Assembly (NCBI GenBank): GCA_002329665.1
Contig: DCTV01000055.1
Location: 335 to 21,755, forward strand
Origin: Christensenella sp. UBA1431
Lineage (GTDB): Bacteria; Bacillota; Clostridia; Christensenellales; UBA1431
DNA: 21,421 bases
Direction of reading: 5' to 3'
Program-made: the position numbers and the translations under genes
In this document: positions 7,334 to 15,513 of the stretch, piece after piece
Layout: each line of letters starts with the position of its first letter
Position numbering within the stretch: the stretch's first letter is position 1
The notes under the pieces: model-generated
Databases searched by the model: none
What the model saw: the letters and a program-made list of their open reading frames with translations, nothing else
What the model was told of the DNA's origin: nothing

Positions 7334-8269
7334 CTATTTCCATCTGCCCCTGCCCGCTTCGTTGAGCGCGGTGCAGATATCGCGCTTCATCGCGATCGCA
7401 ACATGCCGCGTGGCCTTCGCGAAGTCGTTTTCGCCGGGCATGCGTTTCCAGGCGCACTGGAGCGAACGCGAAGCGTTGACGACGGCGCCCAGGCCCTCTT
7501 CGTCGAAGCACCCCGCGAGGCCCTCGGCCGTCGCGCCCTGCGCGCCGTATCCCGGCAGCAAAAAGCACACGGTCGGCAGGCGCTTCCGAAGCGCCGCGCC
7601 CTCTTCGGGGCAGGTCGCGCCCACGACGGCGCCCACGCTGCTGTACCCCCTGCTGCCGATCAGGCCAGCGCCCCAGCCGGCTACGAGGTCGCCGACACGC
7701 TCGTAGAGCGTGCAGCCGCCTGTGTCGAGGTCCTGAATCTCCCGGCCGGAGGGGTTCGAGGTCTTCACCAGTACGAAGACGCCTTTCTTGTACGTCGCGC
7801 AGTCCCTGACGAACGGCTCGATCCCGTCCGTCCCGAGGTACGGGTTCACCGTGACGAAATCCGCGGGGAACGCCTGCGCCTCTGCGCCCGAGAGGGCCGT
7901 GCGCCCGAGGTACGCCGCGGAGTACGCGGTCGCGGTCGACCCGATGTCGTTGCGCTTCACGTCGGCGATCACGGCCATGCCCTTGCGCTTCGCGTAGTCG
8001 AGCGTGTCGAAGAACGCCTCCATCCCCGCCACGCCGTACATCTCGTAGTACGCGGCCTGCACCTTCACGGCCGGGACGATGTCGCAGACGGCGTCGATGA
8101 GGATCTGGTTGAAATCCGCGATCGCTTCCGCGGCCCCGTCCAGGGTCGTGAGGTCGTACGCCTCGGCGAACCTTTCGGGGAAATACTCGATGCGCGTGTC
8201 CAGCCCCAGCACCGACGGGTTCTGCGCCGCGACGACGGCGTCGAGCAGCCTGTCCATCATAACGCCCAA
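7334..8269 (-). CDS. pyrF: Orotidine 5'-phosphate decarboxylase (long, group 2 type)
   Basis: Removes CO2 from orotidine 5'-phosphate to make UMP. At about 308-311 aa it belongs to the longer PyrF group common in Clostridia and Actinobacteria, not the roughly 240-aa E. coli type. The catalytic DVKRNDIGST is at 103-112 with the proton-donor Lys at 105, and GLDTR opens the barrel near residue 22. AGGAGG, which includes the pyrC stop codon, lies 5 bases before the TTG at 8269. An ATG at 8260 gives an N-terminus (MMDRLL) more like homologues but with a 14-base gap, so the start is uncertain by three codons. Confidence 0.94.
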   Translation of the reverse strand: MGVMMDRLLDAVVAAQNPSVLGLDTRIEYFPERFAEAYDLTTLDGAAEAIADFNQILIDAVCDIVPAVKVQAAYYEMYGVAGMEAFFDTLDYAKRKGMAVIADVKRNDIGSTATAYSAAYLGRTALSGAEAQAFPADFVTVNPYLGTDGIEPFVRDCATYKKGVFVLVKTSNPSGREIQDLDTGGCTLYERVGDLVAGWGAGLIGSRGYSSVGAVVGATCPEEGAALRKRLPTVCFLLPGYGAQGATAEGLAGCFDEEGLGAVVNASRSLQCAWKRMPGENDFAKATRHVAIAMKRDICTALNEAGRGRWK

Positions 8270-8278
8270 AGCTACCTC

Positions 8279-9571
8279 CTAAATGACAACCCTTCCCGCC
8301 TCCACCGCCAGCCTGCCGCCGGCGATCGTGTGGACCACGCGCCCGGTCACTTCCGTCCCGTCAAACGGCGAGTTCTTCCCCTTGGATACGAAGCCGGAGG
8401 CGTCTATCGCGTAGTTCTCGTTCTCGTTTACGAGGACGATGTCCGCTCTGCCGCCCTCCATCAGGACGCCGCCGTCGATCCCCAGCACGGCGGCCGGGTT
8501 GCAGGCCATGCGCGTCACGAGTTGGTCCAGCGTCAACACGCCTGTTTTGACCAGGTTGGTGTACGCGAGGGAGAACGCCGTCTCGAAGCCGGAGATGCCG
8601 TTCGCGGCGACGTCGAACTCCACCGCCTTCTGGTCGATGTGGTGCGGCGCGTGGTCCGTCGCGATGCAGTCGAGCGTGCCGTCTTTGAGCGCGGCCTTGA
8701 CCGCCGCGACGTCGGCGTCCGTGCGCAGCGGCGGGTTCACCTTCGCGTTGGTGTCGAACCCGTCGACGAACGCGTCGGTCGCCGAGAAATAATGCGGGCA
8801 GGTCTCGGCCGTGACCTTAACGCCCCGCGCCTTGGCGCTCCTTATGACGGCGCACGCGCCCTCGGTGGAGACGTGCGCGATGTGCACGCGGGTGTCCAGC
8901 GCCTGTGCAAGGAGCGTCTCGCGCGCTACCATGACCTCCTCCGCCGCCCGCGTGATAGGTTTGAGGCCGAGAAGGGTCGACCAGTAGCCCTCGTTCATCA
9001 CGCCGCCGTTGACTAGCCCCGGGTCCTCGCAGTGGCTGATGAGCAGTATGCCGAAGCTCCTGGCGTATCTGAGCGCCATGTGCATGACATGGCTGTCGGC
9101 CACCGGCATGCCGTCATCCGAAAGGGCGACGGCCCCCGCCGCCCTTAGCGCGCCCATCTCGGCGAGTTCCTTCCCCTTCTGCTCCCTCGTGATGCAGCCT
9201 ACGGGAAGCACGCGCACCGCGCCCTCCTCCGCCGCTTTCTTCCGGATGAACGTGATCACCGAGGGCGTGTCGGCCGGCGGATCGGTGTTGGGCATGCATG
9301 CGACGGTCGTGAACCCGCCGCGGGCCGCCGCGCGCGTGCCGGTTGCGATGGTCTCCTTGTACTCGAACCCCGGCTCCCTCAGGTGGCAGTGCATGTCCAC
9401 CAGCCCCGGAAGGGCCGTCAGCCCGGAAGCGTCTATAACCGTTTCCCCGTTACTCTCTATCGACGGCGCAATCCTCGCGATAACGCCGCCGCGCACGAGT
9501 ATGTCGCCTGCGCCCTTATATTTCCCCTTTGGATTGACGATCAATGCGTTCTTAATCAGCAGCCCGTTCAT
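8279..9571 (-). CDS. pyrC: Dihydroorotase
   Basis: Zinc amidohydrolase that cyclises carbamoyl aspartate to dihydroorotate. It is 430 aa, the class I length. Metal and substrate residues are in place: [10 protein letters not shown] at 59-68 (metal His61 and His63), SDDG with Asp152, SHCED with His180, IAHVS with His233 and the catalytic Asp306 in ATDHAPH. The ATG at 9571 follows GGAGGAAAT and overlaps the end of pyrB by 20 bases. Because catalytic residues are intact this is an active PyrC rather than the inactive PyrX type found beside some aspartate transcarbamoylases. Confidence 0.96.
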   Translation of the reverse strand: MNGLLIKNALIVNPKGKYKGAGDILVRGGVIARIAPSIESNGETVIDASGLTALPGLVDMHCHLREPGFEYKETIATGTRAAARGGFTTVACMPNTDPPADTPSVITFIRKKAAEEGAVRVLPVGCITREQKGKELAEMGALRAAGAVALSDDGMPVADSHVMHMALRYARSFGILLISHCEDPGLVNGGVMNEGYWSTLLGLKPITRAAEEVMVARETLLAQALDTRVHIAHVSTEGACAVIRSAKARGVKVTAETCPHYFSATDAFVDGFDTNAKVNPPLRTDADVAAVKAALKDGTLDCIATDHAPHHIDQKAVEFDVAANGISGFETAFSLAYTNLVKTGVLTLDQLVTRMACNPAAVLGIDGGVLMEGGRADIVLVNENENYAIDASGFVSKGKNSPFDGTEVTGRVVHTIAGGRLAVEAGRVVI

Positions 9572-10490
9572 ATTTCCTCCTGGTCAAGAGGTATAGAAGC
9601 GCCATGCGCACGGCCACGCCGCCCGTCACCTGCTCGTTGATCACCGACCGCTCCTCGTCCGCCGCGGCGGACGTGATCTCCACCCCGCGATTCAGCGGCC
9701 CCGGGTGCATGATGAGCGCGTCCTTTTTCGCAAGCCTGAGCACGCGCTCGTCGATGGCGAAGAAGTTCGCGTATTCGTAGAGGGACGGCAACAGGCCGGC
9801 CTGCTGCCGTTCGAGTTGGAGCCTCAGGCCCATCACGACGTCCACGCCCTCCACCGCTTCCTCGACCGACGCCGTAACATGAACGCCCAGCTTCTCCATT
9901 TCGTCCGGAATCAGCGTCGAAGGCCCGCAGACGCGCACTTCGGCGCCCATCGTCCTGAGCCCCCAGATGTTGCTGCGCGCCACCCGGCTGTGGGCCACGT
10001 CCCCGACGATCGCGACGGTGAGGCCCCTGAGCCCGCCCTTGTGTTCACGCATCGTGAACATGTCCAGCAGCGCCTGCGTCGGGTGCTCGTTCATCCCGTC
10101 CCCGGCGTTGATGACCGAGGCGCGCACGTGTTTGGCGAGCAGGTGCGGCGCGCCCGACATCGGATGCCGGATGACGATCAGGTCGGTGCCCATCCTGTCC
10201 AGCGTCCTGCCCGTGTCGATGAGCGTCTCGCCCTTGGCGACGCTCGAAACCGCGGAGGAGATGTTGGCCGACGCCGCGCTCATGTACTTGGACGCGAGCT
10301 CGAACGACATCCGCGTGCGCGTGCTGTTTTCGTAAAACAGCGTGACGATGGACGTGCCCTGAAGGTGCGGCGTCTTCTTGGTATTCTGTTCGAGGATGCC
10401 CCTGAGGGTCTTCGCGGCGTCGAGGATCTCTTCGATCTCCCTGGCGCTCACGTCTCTCAGACCGAGCAGGTCTTTTCTTTCAAGTGCCAC
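9552..10490 (-). CDS. pyrB: Aspartate carbamoyltransferase, catalytic chain
   Basis: Condenses carbamoyl phosphate with aspartate, the committed step of pyrimidine synthesis. The 312-aa product shows STRTR at 56-60 (carbamoyl phosphate binding), Lys86 in SVAKGET, HPTQ at 136-139 and HPGPLNRG at 262-269. The start is GTG at 10490, two bases after the pyrR stop, with GGAGGG six bases upstream. A 68-residue in-frame extension runs through pyrR sequence and is rejected. No pyrI regulatory chain is visible, which fits Firmicutes where PyrR controls expression. The last codons read through the ribosome site of pyrC. Confidence 0.96.
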   Translation of the reverse strand: MALERKDLLGLRDVSAREIEEILDAAKTLRGILEQNTKKTPHLQGTSIVTLFYENSTRTRMSFELASKYMSAASANISSAVSSVAKGETLIDTGRTLDRMGTDLIVIRHPMSGAPHLLAKHVRASVINAGDGMNEHPTQALLDMFTMREHKGGLRGLTVAIVGDVAHSRVARSNIWGLRTMGAEVRVCGPSTLIPDEMEKLGVHVTASVEEAVEGVDVVMGLRLQLERQQAGLLPSLYEYANFFAIDERVLRLAKKDALIMHPGPLNRGVEITSAAADEERSVINEQVTGGVAVRMALLYLLTRRKYERAAD

Positions 10491-10492
10491 GT

Positions 10493-11137
<645 letters not shown>

Positions 11138-11156
11138 TCATGTGTACCTCTTTAAA

Positions 11157-11186
11157 CCCTACCAGCCTCTGGGGACCGATTGAAGG
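11157..11186 (-). promoter_or_regulatory. PyrR-binding anti-antiterminator hairpin
   Basis: The loop GGUCCCCAGAGGCU (11177-11164) matches the PyrR target consensus ARUCCNGNGAGGYU at all but two positions. It is flanked by pairing arms AUC/GGU and CCUU/AGGG. PyrR-UMP binding here would free the terminator downstream and switch the operon off when pyrimidines are plentiful. A separate hairpin (11146-11121) lies between this element and the terminator. Confidence 0.8.
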
Positions 11187-11202
11187 TTATTATACTCTCA
11201 AA

Positions 11203-11231
11203 ATGTTAACATACGGTTATTTCGGTGTCAA
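11203..11231 (-). promoter_or_regulatory. Promoter of the pyr operon
   Basis: Perfect TTGACA (11231-11226), a 17-base spacer and TAACAT (11208-11203), giving a start near 11196 so that the whole PyrR element is transcribed. A perfect TATAAT at 11194-11189 lacks a good -35 box and would cut off the first arm of the PyrR hairpin. Confidence 0.65.
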
Positions 11232-11282
11232 CCTTTCGTCGGAGCAAACTCCGCTTCGCTCATACCCCTCTGCGCTTCTCAC

Positions 11283-11343
11283 TCCGGGGATTCCTCGCGC
11301 CGGTGTGCCCGCCCTATGCGGCAAGCCGCGAGGGGGCCCCGGA
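11283..11343. repeat. Long nested GC-rich inverted repeat after rluD
   Basis: Nested arms TCCGGGG (11283-11289)/CCCCGGA (11337-11343) and CCTCGCG (11293-11299)/CGCGAGG (11327-11333) enclose a third stem, GCGGC-AA-GCCGC (11318-11329). It starts 7 bases after the rluD stop and is followed toward pyrR by a small CGGAG-CAAA-CTCCG hairpin (11240-11253). It may end rluD transcripts, although no U-run follows, or be a dispersed palindromic element. Confidence 0.55.
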
Positions 11344-11350
11344 AGCCGGC

Positions 11351-12274
11351 TTACACTCTCCGCGCGCGCAGCCAGTCGATGAGCTTCACAAAATCCTCGG
11401 GCAGAGGCGCGTTGAACTCCATCCGCGCTCCCGTACGCGGGTGGTCGAAGGCGATCTTCCCCGCGTGCAGCGCCTGGCCCCTGATCGGGTAACGCGCGCG
11501 CCTGGGCCCGTACACCGGATCCCCCAGCACGCCGTGGCCGATGTGCGCGAGGTGGACGCGGATCTGGTGCGTGCGCCCGGTCACCAGCGAGAGTTCGATA
11601 AGCGTCGCTTCCGAAAAACGCTCGAGCACGCGGTATCGGGTGACAGCGGGCCTGCCGCCGGTAACGACAGCCATGCGCTTGCGTTCTGTCGGATGCCGCG
11701 CGATCGGCGCGTCGATCGCGCCCTCGTCCTCTTTTATGTTTCCCAGCGCGAGCGCATAATAGACCCGCGACGCGGTACGGTCCTTGATCTGCTTGGCGAG
11801 GCTCAGGTGGGCCTCATCGTTCTTCGCGACCAGCAAAAGCCCGCTCGTGTCCTTGTCCAGCCGGTGCACGATCCCGGGGCGCAGCACGGAGTTGATGCCA
11901 GAAAGGTCTTCGATGTGGTATAGGAGCGCGTTGACAAGCGTGCCCGTGCGGTTTCCCGCCGCCGGGTGCACCACCATCCCCTTGGGCTTGTTTACGACGG
12001 CGACGTCCGCGTCCTGGTATACGATGTCGAGGGCGAGGGGCTCCGGCGAAACGCCGAGCTGCTCGGGTTCGGGGACGCTTACTTCGACGGCGTCGCCCGG
12101 CGCCACCCCCGCGGACGGTTTGGCCTGCGCGCCGTTAAGCCGCACGCGCCCGTTCCTGATCAATCCCTGCGCGCGCGAGCGCGTGACCCCCAGCGCGCCG
12201 GCGACATACACGTCCAACCGCCCGCAGGGCTTTTCGCACCGCAGCCGGTGCAGGCCGGGCACGGGACCGGTCAT
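11351..12274 (-). CDS. RluA/RluD family 23S rRNA pseudouridine synthase
   Basis: Isomerises uridine to pseudouridine in large-subunit rRNA. The 307-aa protein has an N-terminal S4 RNA-binding domain (about 18-65), the catalytic motif HRLDKDTSG at 137-145 with Asp140, and the downstream RTHQIRVHLAHIGH motif. The ATG at 12274 overlaps the lspA stop as ATGA; the long upstream open frame runs antiphase through lspA and is rejected. It corresponds to the ylyB position next to lspA and pyrR in Bacillus. RluD-like sites in 23S helix 69 are the likely target, but RluA-family substrate choice cannot be read from sequence alone. Confidence 0.92.
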   Translation of the reverse strand: MTGPVPGLHRLRCEKPCGRLDVYVAGALGVTRSRAQGLIRNGRVRLNGAQAKPSAGVAPGDAVEVSVPEPEQLGVSPEPLALDIVYQDADVAVVNKPKGMVVHPAAGNRTGTLVNALLYHIEDLSGINSVLRPGIVHRLDKDTSGLLLVAKNDEAHLSLAKQIKDRTASRVYYALALGNIKEDEGAIDAPIARHPTERKRMAVVTGGRPAVTRYRVLERFSEATLIELSLVTGRTHQIRVHLAHIGHGVLGDPVYGPRRARYPIRGQALHAGKIAFDHPRTGARMEFNAPLPEDFVKLIDWLRARRV

Positions 12275-12747
12275 ACCTTTTCCCCCGCACGTTTCGGTTG
12301 TTTGTAGAAGAAGACGAGGTATACGGCGATCAGGATCATCCCGATGACCATCAGCGCGTCGGCCACGTTGAAAACGGCGAAATCGATGAGCTTGAAATAG
12401 AAAAAGTCGATGACGTGTCCGTGTGCGAACCTGTCGATCATGTTCCCCACTGTCCCTGCGACAACCGCGGCCATGGAACAGCGCACCCAAAGCGGGAACC
12501 TGGCGCGTCTGCGCAGCAGGAGGTAGAGTATCACGGCGCTTACCACGACGCCGATGGCGATGAAGACGGGCCCGCCATTTTTGAGGATGCCGAACGAAGC
12601 GCCGGTGTTTTCCACATACGTTATGTGGAAGACGCCGGGCCAGAGCGCGTAGTCGCCGCCCGGGAGCGGTTTCACCATCGAAACGGCCAGCCATTTCGCC
12701 AGCCTGTCAAGCGCGACGCCCAGTATGATGATGACGGTCTCAAGCAT
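12271..12747 (-). CDS. lspA: Lipoprotein signal peptidase (signal peptidase II)
   Basis: Integral membrane aspartyl protease that cleaves signal peptides of diacylglyceryl-modified prolipoproteins, such as the GerM-like lipoprotein in this window. It is 158 aa with four hydrophobic segments. Conserved blocks are VENTGASFG at 45-53, GNMIDR at 101-106 with HVIDFF (catalytic Asp114), and FNVADA with catalytic Asp130. GGAGG lies six bases before the ATG. It sits 22 bases after the DUF5665-type gene and is coupled by ATGA to the pseudouridine synthase. Confidence 0.95.
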   Translation of the reverse strand: MLETVIIILGVALDRLAKWLAVSMVKPLPGGDYALWPGVFHITYVENTGASFGILKNGGPVFIAIGVVVSAVILYLLLRRRARFPLWVRCSMAAVVAGTVGNMIDRFAHGHVIDFFYFKLIDFAVFNVADALMVIGMILIAVYLVFFYKQPKRAGEKV

Positions 12748-12769
12748 GACGGTCCTCCATATCGCCGGT

Positions 12770-13063
12770 TCAATGCAGCTTCGTCTCGACGATGCGGATG
12801 ATCTGCGCGATGAAGTCGCCGATGACGGGGATGTTGTTCGCGGCTATTTCCCTCAGCAAAAGCATGAGGATCGCTCCCAGTATCGTAAACCCGACGGCTA
12901 TCCCCAGGCCGCGCGCAATGCCGCCCAACAGGTTCGTCCAGATCATGCGCTTCGGGTTGCTCAGCGTGGGCACGATCTCTTCAAGCCGCATGCGTATCAG
13001 CGCGCGCTCGAGGCGTTTTAACCGGCGGTCAATCCTGAGGAGTTGTTTCAGGCTCGTTCGCAA
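12770..13063 (-). CDS. Small membrane protein, DUF5665-like
   Basis: A 97-residue protein with a basic, helical N-terminal half (KRLERALIRMRLEE), a central hydrophobic stretch (ARGLGIAVGFTILGAILMLL) and a C-terminal amphipathic tail. The pattern, including IWTNLLGGIARGLGIAVGFT, resembles the DUF5665 family of short Firmicutes membrane proteins; this is from memory and not verified. Function is unknown. The TTG at 13063 is chosen because GGAGG lies seven bases upstream. It stands where ileS often sits between divIVA and lspA, and is likely co-transcribed with lspA and the pseudouridine synthase. Confidence 0.75.
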   Translation of the reverse strand: MRTSLKQLLRIDRRLKRLERALIRMRLEEIVPTLSNPKRMIWTNLLGGIARGLGIAVGFTILGAILMLLLREIAANNIPVIGDFIAQIIRIVETKLH

Positions 13064-13170
13064 GACCGTTCCTCCGTATTCCGTCAAAGGAGTATTTGGT
13101 CTTACTCTTTGCCCAAAACCGCTTTTCCATTCCCTACGCCGGCAACGCCCAAACGCGGATGTCCGCTTCC

Positions 13171-13199
13171 ATGATATAGGAAAACGGGCGGCATCTCAA
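13171..13199 (-). promoter_or_regulatory. Promoter of the DUF5665-lspA-rluD-type operon
   Basis: TTGAGA (13199-13194), a 17-base spacer and TATCAT (13176-13171), each one mismatch from consensus. The predicted start is near 13164, about 100 bases before the TTG start codon. The -35 region lies inside a potential hairpin. Confidence 0.6.
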
Positions 13200-13325
13200 C
13201 CCCTTGGAAGGACACGCAGGCAGCCGCCCGGGGTTTATAAGTCCGCCGGGAAGACCGAATGGCGCCGTAAGCGCCATTATTTCGTACACTGAACCAGGCG
13301 GCTCTCTTCCCGCCGCCGCTGGTTC
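13185..13325. repeat. Run of three hairpins between divIVA and the lspA operon
   Basis: GAACCA plus GGCGGC (13291-13302) pairs with GCCGCC and TGGTTC (13312-13325). AATGGCGC/GCGCCATT (13258-13278) is a perfect 8-base stem with a 5-base loop. CGGGCGGC/GCCGCCCG (13185-13192 and 13223-13230) is followed on the minus strand by TTTT. The last could terminate divIVA transcripts. No T-box consensus or coding sequence was found in this gap. Confidence 0.5.
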
Positions 13326-13355
13326 TGCCGGTTATATGAAAACGTTGATAGGGCT

Positions 13356-14225
13356 TCAGCCCTGGAAGTCGAGTTTTGGCAACTCGTCCGGGGCGTTTGC
13401 GCCGGGTATGTCGTTGGGCGAATAGGGGGCAAAGCCCACACCGGGCTCCTTTTTTGATTCCGCGGGGGCTTTGGGCCGGGTTTCCGCCTGGGGCCCGGGC
13501 TCCGGTTCCCGCGCCTTTTCCTCGGGCGCCTCTGCTTCCTGCGCCTTTTCCTCGGGCGCCTCCGCCTCCCGCTCCTCAGCCTCCTGGGGCTCTTCGGCCG
13601 TGGCCTCTACGCTTTGTTCCGATCCGGGGAGGGATTGCAGGCGCGCGCTCAAAACCGCGATGTTTTCTTTAAGCAGCGTTTCGATCTCGCTGCGAATCGC
13701 CGCCCGCGCAGACACCAGTTCCCCGATCTCCCTCTCGAGCGCCTCCTTCTCGCGGGCGTGTTGGTCCCGCAGCGCCCTGGTCTGTGTTTCGATCTCTTCG
13801 TTCGCCTGTTTCTTCTGCGATTCGTACTCTTCGCGCGCCTTCGCCTTCAGCTCGTCGATCTCCTGAAGCGCCTGTTGCTTCAGAAACTCGGACTGCCCGC
13901 GCTGTTTTTCGATGTCTTCCTCGATCGTCATTAGAGAAGCCTTCGCTTCTTCCAGAAGCGCTTTTTCCTTGTTCCGCGCTTCCTCCACGATGTCCCGCGC
14001 GGCTTTCTGCGCCGCCAGGAGCGCTCCGCGCATCTCCCTGTCCATGCCCTCGTATTCGGCCAACCTCGTCCTGAGCGCGTCCGCCTGCTCCCTGCTTAGT
14101 TTGATCTGTTCCTCGAGCTTCTCAAAGGCGGCCCCGACCTGAGCCATGAACAGGTCGACCTCGGTATCCGAATAGCCCTTGAAGGCGCGGGGGAATTTCT
14201 TTTCACGGATTTCTTGAAGCGTCAT
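13356..14225 (-). CDS. divIVA: DivIVA-domain protein with long acidic tail
   Basis: Peripheral membrane coiled-coil protein that marks curved membrane at poles and septa. The 289 residues open with the DivIVA lipid-binding head (MTLQEIREKKFPRAFKGYSD, EVDLFM), followed by coiled coil (about 30-200) and a low-complexity Glu/Pro/Ala tail (about 205-260) with a duplicated EAEAPEEKA unit. The tail ends in a hydrophobic/aromatic C-terminus. The ATG at 14225 has GAGGAG seven bases upstream. It lies 66 bases after sepF; ylmG and ylmH, usually between them, are missing. Pole or septum targeting is inferred from the family. Confidence 0.88.
   Translation of the reverse strand: MTLQEIREKKFPRAFKGYSDTEVDLFMAQVGAAFEKLEEQIKLSREQADALRTRLAEYEGMDREMRGALLAAQKAARDIVEEARNKEKALLEEAKASLMTIEEDIEKQRGQSEFLKQQALQEIDELKAKAREEYESQKKQANEEIETQTRALRDQHAREKEALEREIGELVSARAAIRSEIETLLKENIAVLSARLQSLPGSEQSVEATAEEPQEAEEREAEAPEEKAQEAEAPEEKAREPEPGPQAETRPKAPAESKKEPGVGFAPYSPNDIPGANAPDELPKLDFQG
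13511..13570. repeat. 30-base tandem duplication inside divIVA
   Basis: Bases 13511-13540 and 13541-13570 agree at 27 of 30 positions, keep the reading frame and encode two copies of an EAEAPEEKA(Q/R) unit in the acidic tail. Confidence 0.85.
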
Positions 14226-14291
14226 GAAATCTCTCCTCAAATCTTATACGCGGGGCGCCGCGAGCCCAGGCGCTGCGGCTTTGCCGTCGTT

Positions 14292-14765
14292 TCAGCGGTC
14301 CTGCCCCGTTTCCAGATCGATGAAGCTGTTGCTGCTGGCTTCGGACGCGATGTTCCCCACGACATCCACGTTGTTGGGAGCAAGCACGAAGATGCAGCGG
14401 GAGACTTTCTGGATCGTTCCGTTGACGGCATAGACCGCGCCGCTCATGAAATCCAGTACGCGCTGGGCGACGTCCAGATCGAGGGCCTCGAGGTTGACGA
14501 CAACCGGCTTCCTGTTCTTGAGATTGTCGATGACGCTCTGGGTGTCTTCATAGCTCATCGGCTGGAAAACGATCATCTTCATGTTATTGGAAGACGGCAT
14601 GTTCACGATTTTTCCCTTCCTCGAGCGCACCGGCGCCGGGGGTTCCTGCATCTCCTGCACGGGCTCCTCCACGACATCCTCGATCTGCTGGTCCTGTGCT
14701 TCTTCATCTAGCGGGGTTTCCTCAAGACCTATGTAGTCGAGGATCTTGTTGAATATTTTCGCCAT
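14292..14765 (-). CDS. sepF: Cell division protein SepF
   Basis: FtsZ-binding septum protein that bundles FtsZ and anchors it to the membrane. The 157 aa have the family layout: an N-terminal amphipathic helix (MAKIFNKILDYIGL), an acidic linker to about residue 50, and the SepF fold (about 58-140, with VVVNLEALDLDVAQRVLDFMSGAVYAV in it). The ATG is preceded by a textbook AAGGAGGT. It lies 32 bases after yggS, the usual Firmicutes pairing. Actinobacteria and many Clostridia rely on SepF where FtsA is absent; whether FtsA exists here cannot be seen. Confidence 0.95.
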   Translation of the reverse strand: MAKIFNKILDYIGLEETPLDEEAQDQQIEDVVEEPVQEMQEPPAPVRSRKGKIVNMPSSNNMKMIVFQPMSYEDTQSVIDNLKNRKPVVVNLEALDLDVAQRVLDFMSGAVYAVNGTIQKVSRCIFVLAPNNVDVVGNIASEASSNSFIDLETGQDR

Positions 14766-14797
14766 GCTTGTACCTCCTTGTTTATTATATTGATATA

Positions 14798-15505
14798 TTA
14801 CCGGGATTGTTTTCTTTCCCCGAATATGGCGCTTCCCAGGCGGACCATCGTCGCGCCCTCCGCCACGGCCGCATCGTAATCCGCGGACATCCCCATCGAA
14901 AGGCAGCGCATCCGCACGCGCTGAGCGCGCAGCCCGCCCGCCTCCTCGAAAAGCCGCCGCATCGCCGCGAAGTAGGGCCGCGACCTTTCTCCCCCGACGT
15001 CGGGCGCGATCGCCATCAGCCCTTCGATCCTCAGGCTATCGTAATCCCTGTCGACCGTTTCGATGAACGAAAGCGCTTCTTCGGGAGCCACGCCGCCCTT
15101 TTGCGGCTCTTTCCCGATATTGACCTGCACCAGCACGTCCACGGTCCGCCCGAGCTTCTTCGCCTGGCGGTCCAGCTCCTTAGCGAGGGAAGGCCGGTCG
15201 AGCGATTGAATCAACGAAACGGTATTAATTACATACTTTACCTTATTTTTCTGAAGTTGTCCAATCATGTGCCATTTTACCGGGAAACGGACGGCCTCCA
15301 TCTTCCTGACGAGTTCCTGGACCCTGTTCTCCCCGAAGAGCCGGATGCCCAGTTCCCAGGCCTGTTGGATCCGCGGCGGCTCCACCTGCTTGGTCACCGC
15401 CAAAATCTCGACTTCGCCAGGATCCCGGCCCGCCCCGGCGCACGCTTTGGCGATCCTTTCACGCACCGTATCTATGTTCCTTCGGATATCGTCTGCCAAT
15501 GTCAT
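14798..15505 (-). CDS. YggS/YlmE family PLP homeostasis protein
   Basis: Single-domain PLP-binding TIM-barrel protein without known catalysis; homologues tune the pyridoxal phosphate pool. The 235-aa protein has the PLP Lys in AVTK (about residue 39), GENRVQE, WHMIGQLQKNK and the phosphate-binding end LSMGMSADY...GATMVRLGSAIFG. The ATG at 15505 sits directly against AGGGGG, so a TTG at 15499, six bases from that site, may be the true start. It lies 8 bases after the HlyD-like gene and 32 before sepF, matching the ylmE-sepF pair. Confidence 0.92.
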   Translation of the reverse strand: MTLADDIRRNIDTVRERIAKACAGAGRDPGEVEILAVTKQVEPPRIQQAWELGIRLFGENRVQELVRKMEAVRFPVKWHMIGQLQKNKVKYVINTVSLIQSLDRPSLAKELDRQAKKLGRTVDVLVQVNIGKEPQKGGVAPEEALSFIETVDRDYDSLRIEGLMAIAPDVGGERSRPYFAAMRRLFEEAGGLRAQRVRMRCLSMGMSADYDAAVAEGATMVRLGSAIFGERKQSR

Positions 15506-15513
15506 CCCCCTAT

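Noticed and set aside
7160..9016. A 618-residue plus-strand open frame opposite pyrK, pyrF and pyrC
   Set aside because: It is antisense to three intact pyr genes, is very rich in Arg, Val and His as expected from GC-rich shadow frames, has no recognisable domain and no ribosome site.
12275..12694. N-terminal extension of the pseudouridine synthase
   Set aside because: The extension runs through lspA in another frame; the S4 domain begins soon after the ATG that overlaps the lspA stop.
13064..13355. T-box leader left over from a lost ileS
   Set aside because: Hairpins are present but no AGGGTGGNACCGCG-like T-box sequence or specifier loop was found.
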